The translations under genes and the position numbers were made by a program. Source: Hyphomicrobiales bacterium (GTDB taxonomy: Bacteria > Pseudomonadota > Alphaproteobacteria > Rhizobiales > Rhizobiaceae). From it: 64,000 nt of DNA. The notes below the pieces were generated by a model. That model was not told the origin of the DNA. It was given only the letters and a program-made list of their open reading frames with translations, and did no database searches. The number at the start of each line of letters is the position of its first letter. Position 1 is the first letter of the stretch. The DNA is taken from assembly GCA_002400845.2 (NCBI GenBank), contig NVRK02000015.1, positions 1 to 64,000 on the forward strand, in the 5' to 3' direction. Below are positions 62,354 to 64,000 of this stretch, in pieces.

Positions 62354-62397
62354 CCCGTGCAGACACCCTTGGAGGCAGTGCGGGTTTGTTGTTTTCT
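62354..62397 (+). terminator. Terminator-like hairpin in the rplY upstream region
   Basis: CCCGTGC...GTGCGGG followed by TTTGTTGTTTT. Confidence 0.55.
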
Positions 62398-62560
62398 AAA
62401 TAGATTTATCAAAATAGAAGTCAGCAATTTTTAGTGCATAATTGCATTAAAAAAGCCTTTGATAAGGCAAGTTCTGGAAAACGTAATAAGACGTATATCC
62501 AACTGAATTTGCATTTCTAATAAGTCAAAAGTCATATCTTTTGACACGAAAGGAAATACC

Positions 62561-63220
62561 ATGAGCGACTCAATTGAGCTCAAGGCACAAACTCGCGACA
62601 GACTTGGCAAGGGGGCCTCACGCGAACTTAGACGTAACAATCTAGTGCCTGCTGTAATTTACGGCGACAATAAAGATCCCCTAGCGATTGCTGTTCCAAT
62701 TAAAGAACTGACAATGCTAATCCACTCAGGTGGCTTCCAAAACACAATTCTTGAAGTAAACGTTGATGGTGCCAAACACCGCGTTCTTCCTAAAGACTAT
62801 CAGCAAGACCCAGTGCGTGATTTCTTCACACACGTTGATTTTCTACGTGTTGGTAAGAAAACTAAAGTTAATGTTGAGATTCCTGTTCATTACATCAATG
62901 AAGAAGAATGCCCAGGCATGAAAATCGGCGGCGTACTTAACGTTGTTCGTCACACACTTGAAGTTAAGTGTCTTGCAGATTCAATTCCTGAAAACTTTGA
63001 AATCGACCTTACTGGCCTACAGATCGAAGACGTGGTTCACGCTTCTAAAATTGATCTTCCAAATGGTGTTGAGCTTACAGTTGATGACCGCGATCCGACA
63101 ATGTGTTCTATCGCTGCTCCAACTATACCAACGACAGAAGAAGATGAAGACACTGCAGCGCCAGAGGCTGTTGAAGTTCCTAGCGATCAGAAATCTGAAG
63201 GCGAAGAAGGCGAAGAGTAA
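62561..63220 (+). CDS. rplY: 50S ribosomal protein L25/general stress protein Ctc
   Basis: ELKAQTRDRLGKGASRELRRNNLVPAVIYGDNKDPLAI; acidic tail. Confidence 0.97.
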   Translation: MSDSIELKAQTRDRLGKGASRELRRNNLVPAVIYGDNKDPLAIAVPIKELTMLIHSGGFQNTILEVNVDGAKHRVLPKDYQQDPVRDFFTHVDFLRVGKKTKVNVEIPVHYINEEECPGMKIGGVLNVVRHTLEVKCLADSIPENFEIDLTGLQIEDVVHASKIDLPNGVELTVDDRDPTMCSIAAPTIPTTEEDEDTAAPEAVEVPSDQKSEGEEGEE

Positions 63221-63282
63221 TTTTCAATTTCTTTAGTGTTTCTGGCTAAGTTTTCCAACTAGTTTGTTAAGGAGTTCTCCAA

Positions 63283-64000
63283 ATGCGCATGATAGTGGGC
63301 CTTGGTAATCCCGGAACAAAACACGCCAGACAACGCCATAATATTGGTTTTATGGCGGTGGATGCAATAATCCGCCGCCATTCCTTTTCCCTAATGCGGA
63401 AAAAATTTAAAGGTGAAATCGCAGATGGCGAAATTGCCGGCGAAAAAGTACTATTGGTAAAACCGCAAACCTTTATGAACCTGTCTGGCGAAGCCGTGGG
63501 TGAGGCAATGCGCTTTTACAAAATTAAACCAACTGATATTTATGTATTTTACGACGAACTAGATTTAGCCGCTGGTAAAGTACGCATTAAAACGGGCGGC
63601 GGCCATGGCGGTCATAACGGCATTAAATCTCTTGATGCACATTGCGGTAAAGACTACAAACGCATTCGCTTAGGCATAGATCATCCAGGCCATAAAGAAC
63701 GCGTCACAGGCCATGTGCTAGGCGATTTTTCAAAGGCAGACTACAAATGGGTAGACCCATTGTTAAATGCCATTGGCGACAACATAGACATGCTGATTGA
63801 AGGCAAAGATTCTAGCTTTATGAACAAGCTTGCTTTAGTGCTTGGTAACGAAGCGCCTGTAGATAAAAAACAACAGAAAAAGTCTAATCCCAACAAAGCG
63901 TCATCTGCTAATGGCGACAAAAAAAATAGCAGCCATATTCATCAGGCGCGCAACGCCGCGCCCAAAATAAATAAAGTCACTTCCCAGCAAAGGCCCCAAA
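63283..64000 (+). CDS. pth: Peptidyl-tRNA hydrolase, partial at right edge
   Basis: MRMIVGLGNPGTKHARQRHNIGFMAVDAI...KPQTFMNLSGEAV...GGGHGGHNGIKSL; no stop before window end. Confidence 0.96.
   Translation, partial: MRMIVGLGNPGTKHARQRHNIGFMAVDAIIRRHSFSLMRKKFKGEIADGEIAGEKVLLVKPQTFMNLSGEAVGEAMRFYKIKPTDIYVFYDELDLAAGKVRIKTGGGHGGHNGIKSLDAHCGKDYKRIRLGIDHPGHKERVTGHVLGDFSKADYKWVDPLLNAIGDNIDMLIEGKDSSFMNKLALVLGNEAPVDKKQQKKSNPNKASSANGDKKNSSHIHQARNAAPKINKVTSQQRPQ

Overview
The window looks like chromosomal DNA from a low-GC alphaproteobacterium, most likely Rhizobiales/Hyphomicrobiales-like judging by gene content and order. Most of it is housekeeping: urease ureDABC (cut at the left edge), rpoD, dnaG, yqeY, carA, carB, greA, trxB, an LsrB/VtlR-type LysR gene, aspC-like, ilvE, petP/petR plus a histidine kinase, proC, lgt, pgeF, prs, chrA, rplY and pth (cut at the right edge). 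One tRNA with a CAT anticodon lies on the minus strand. I saw no CRISPR array, transposase, integrase or prophage. The accessory or unusual parts are: (1) a polysaccharide operon at 7.8-12.8 kb (UDP-glucuronate decarboxylase, UDP-sugar 4-epimerase, GT2 synthase, glycosyl hydrolase), resembling the core of the S. meliloti arabinose-containing polysaccharide operon, next to a type I secretion pair; (2) a LuxR solo between yqeY and dnaG, followed by a perfect CCCCCCATATGGGGGG palindrome and a short transcript-like element ending in a strong terminator; (3) a decaying accessory island at 38.4-40.5 kb with a ~310-bp direct duplication of a small membrane-protein gene, an orphan C-terminal ORF fragment, a pentapeptide-like protein and a frameshifted Sel1 gene; (4) a secreted protein built of six degenerate Cys-pair repeats at 40.7-41.9 kb. 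All family calls come from reading protein motifs by eye. No database search was run.
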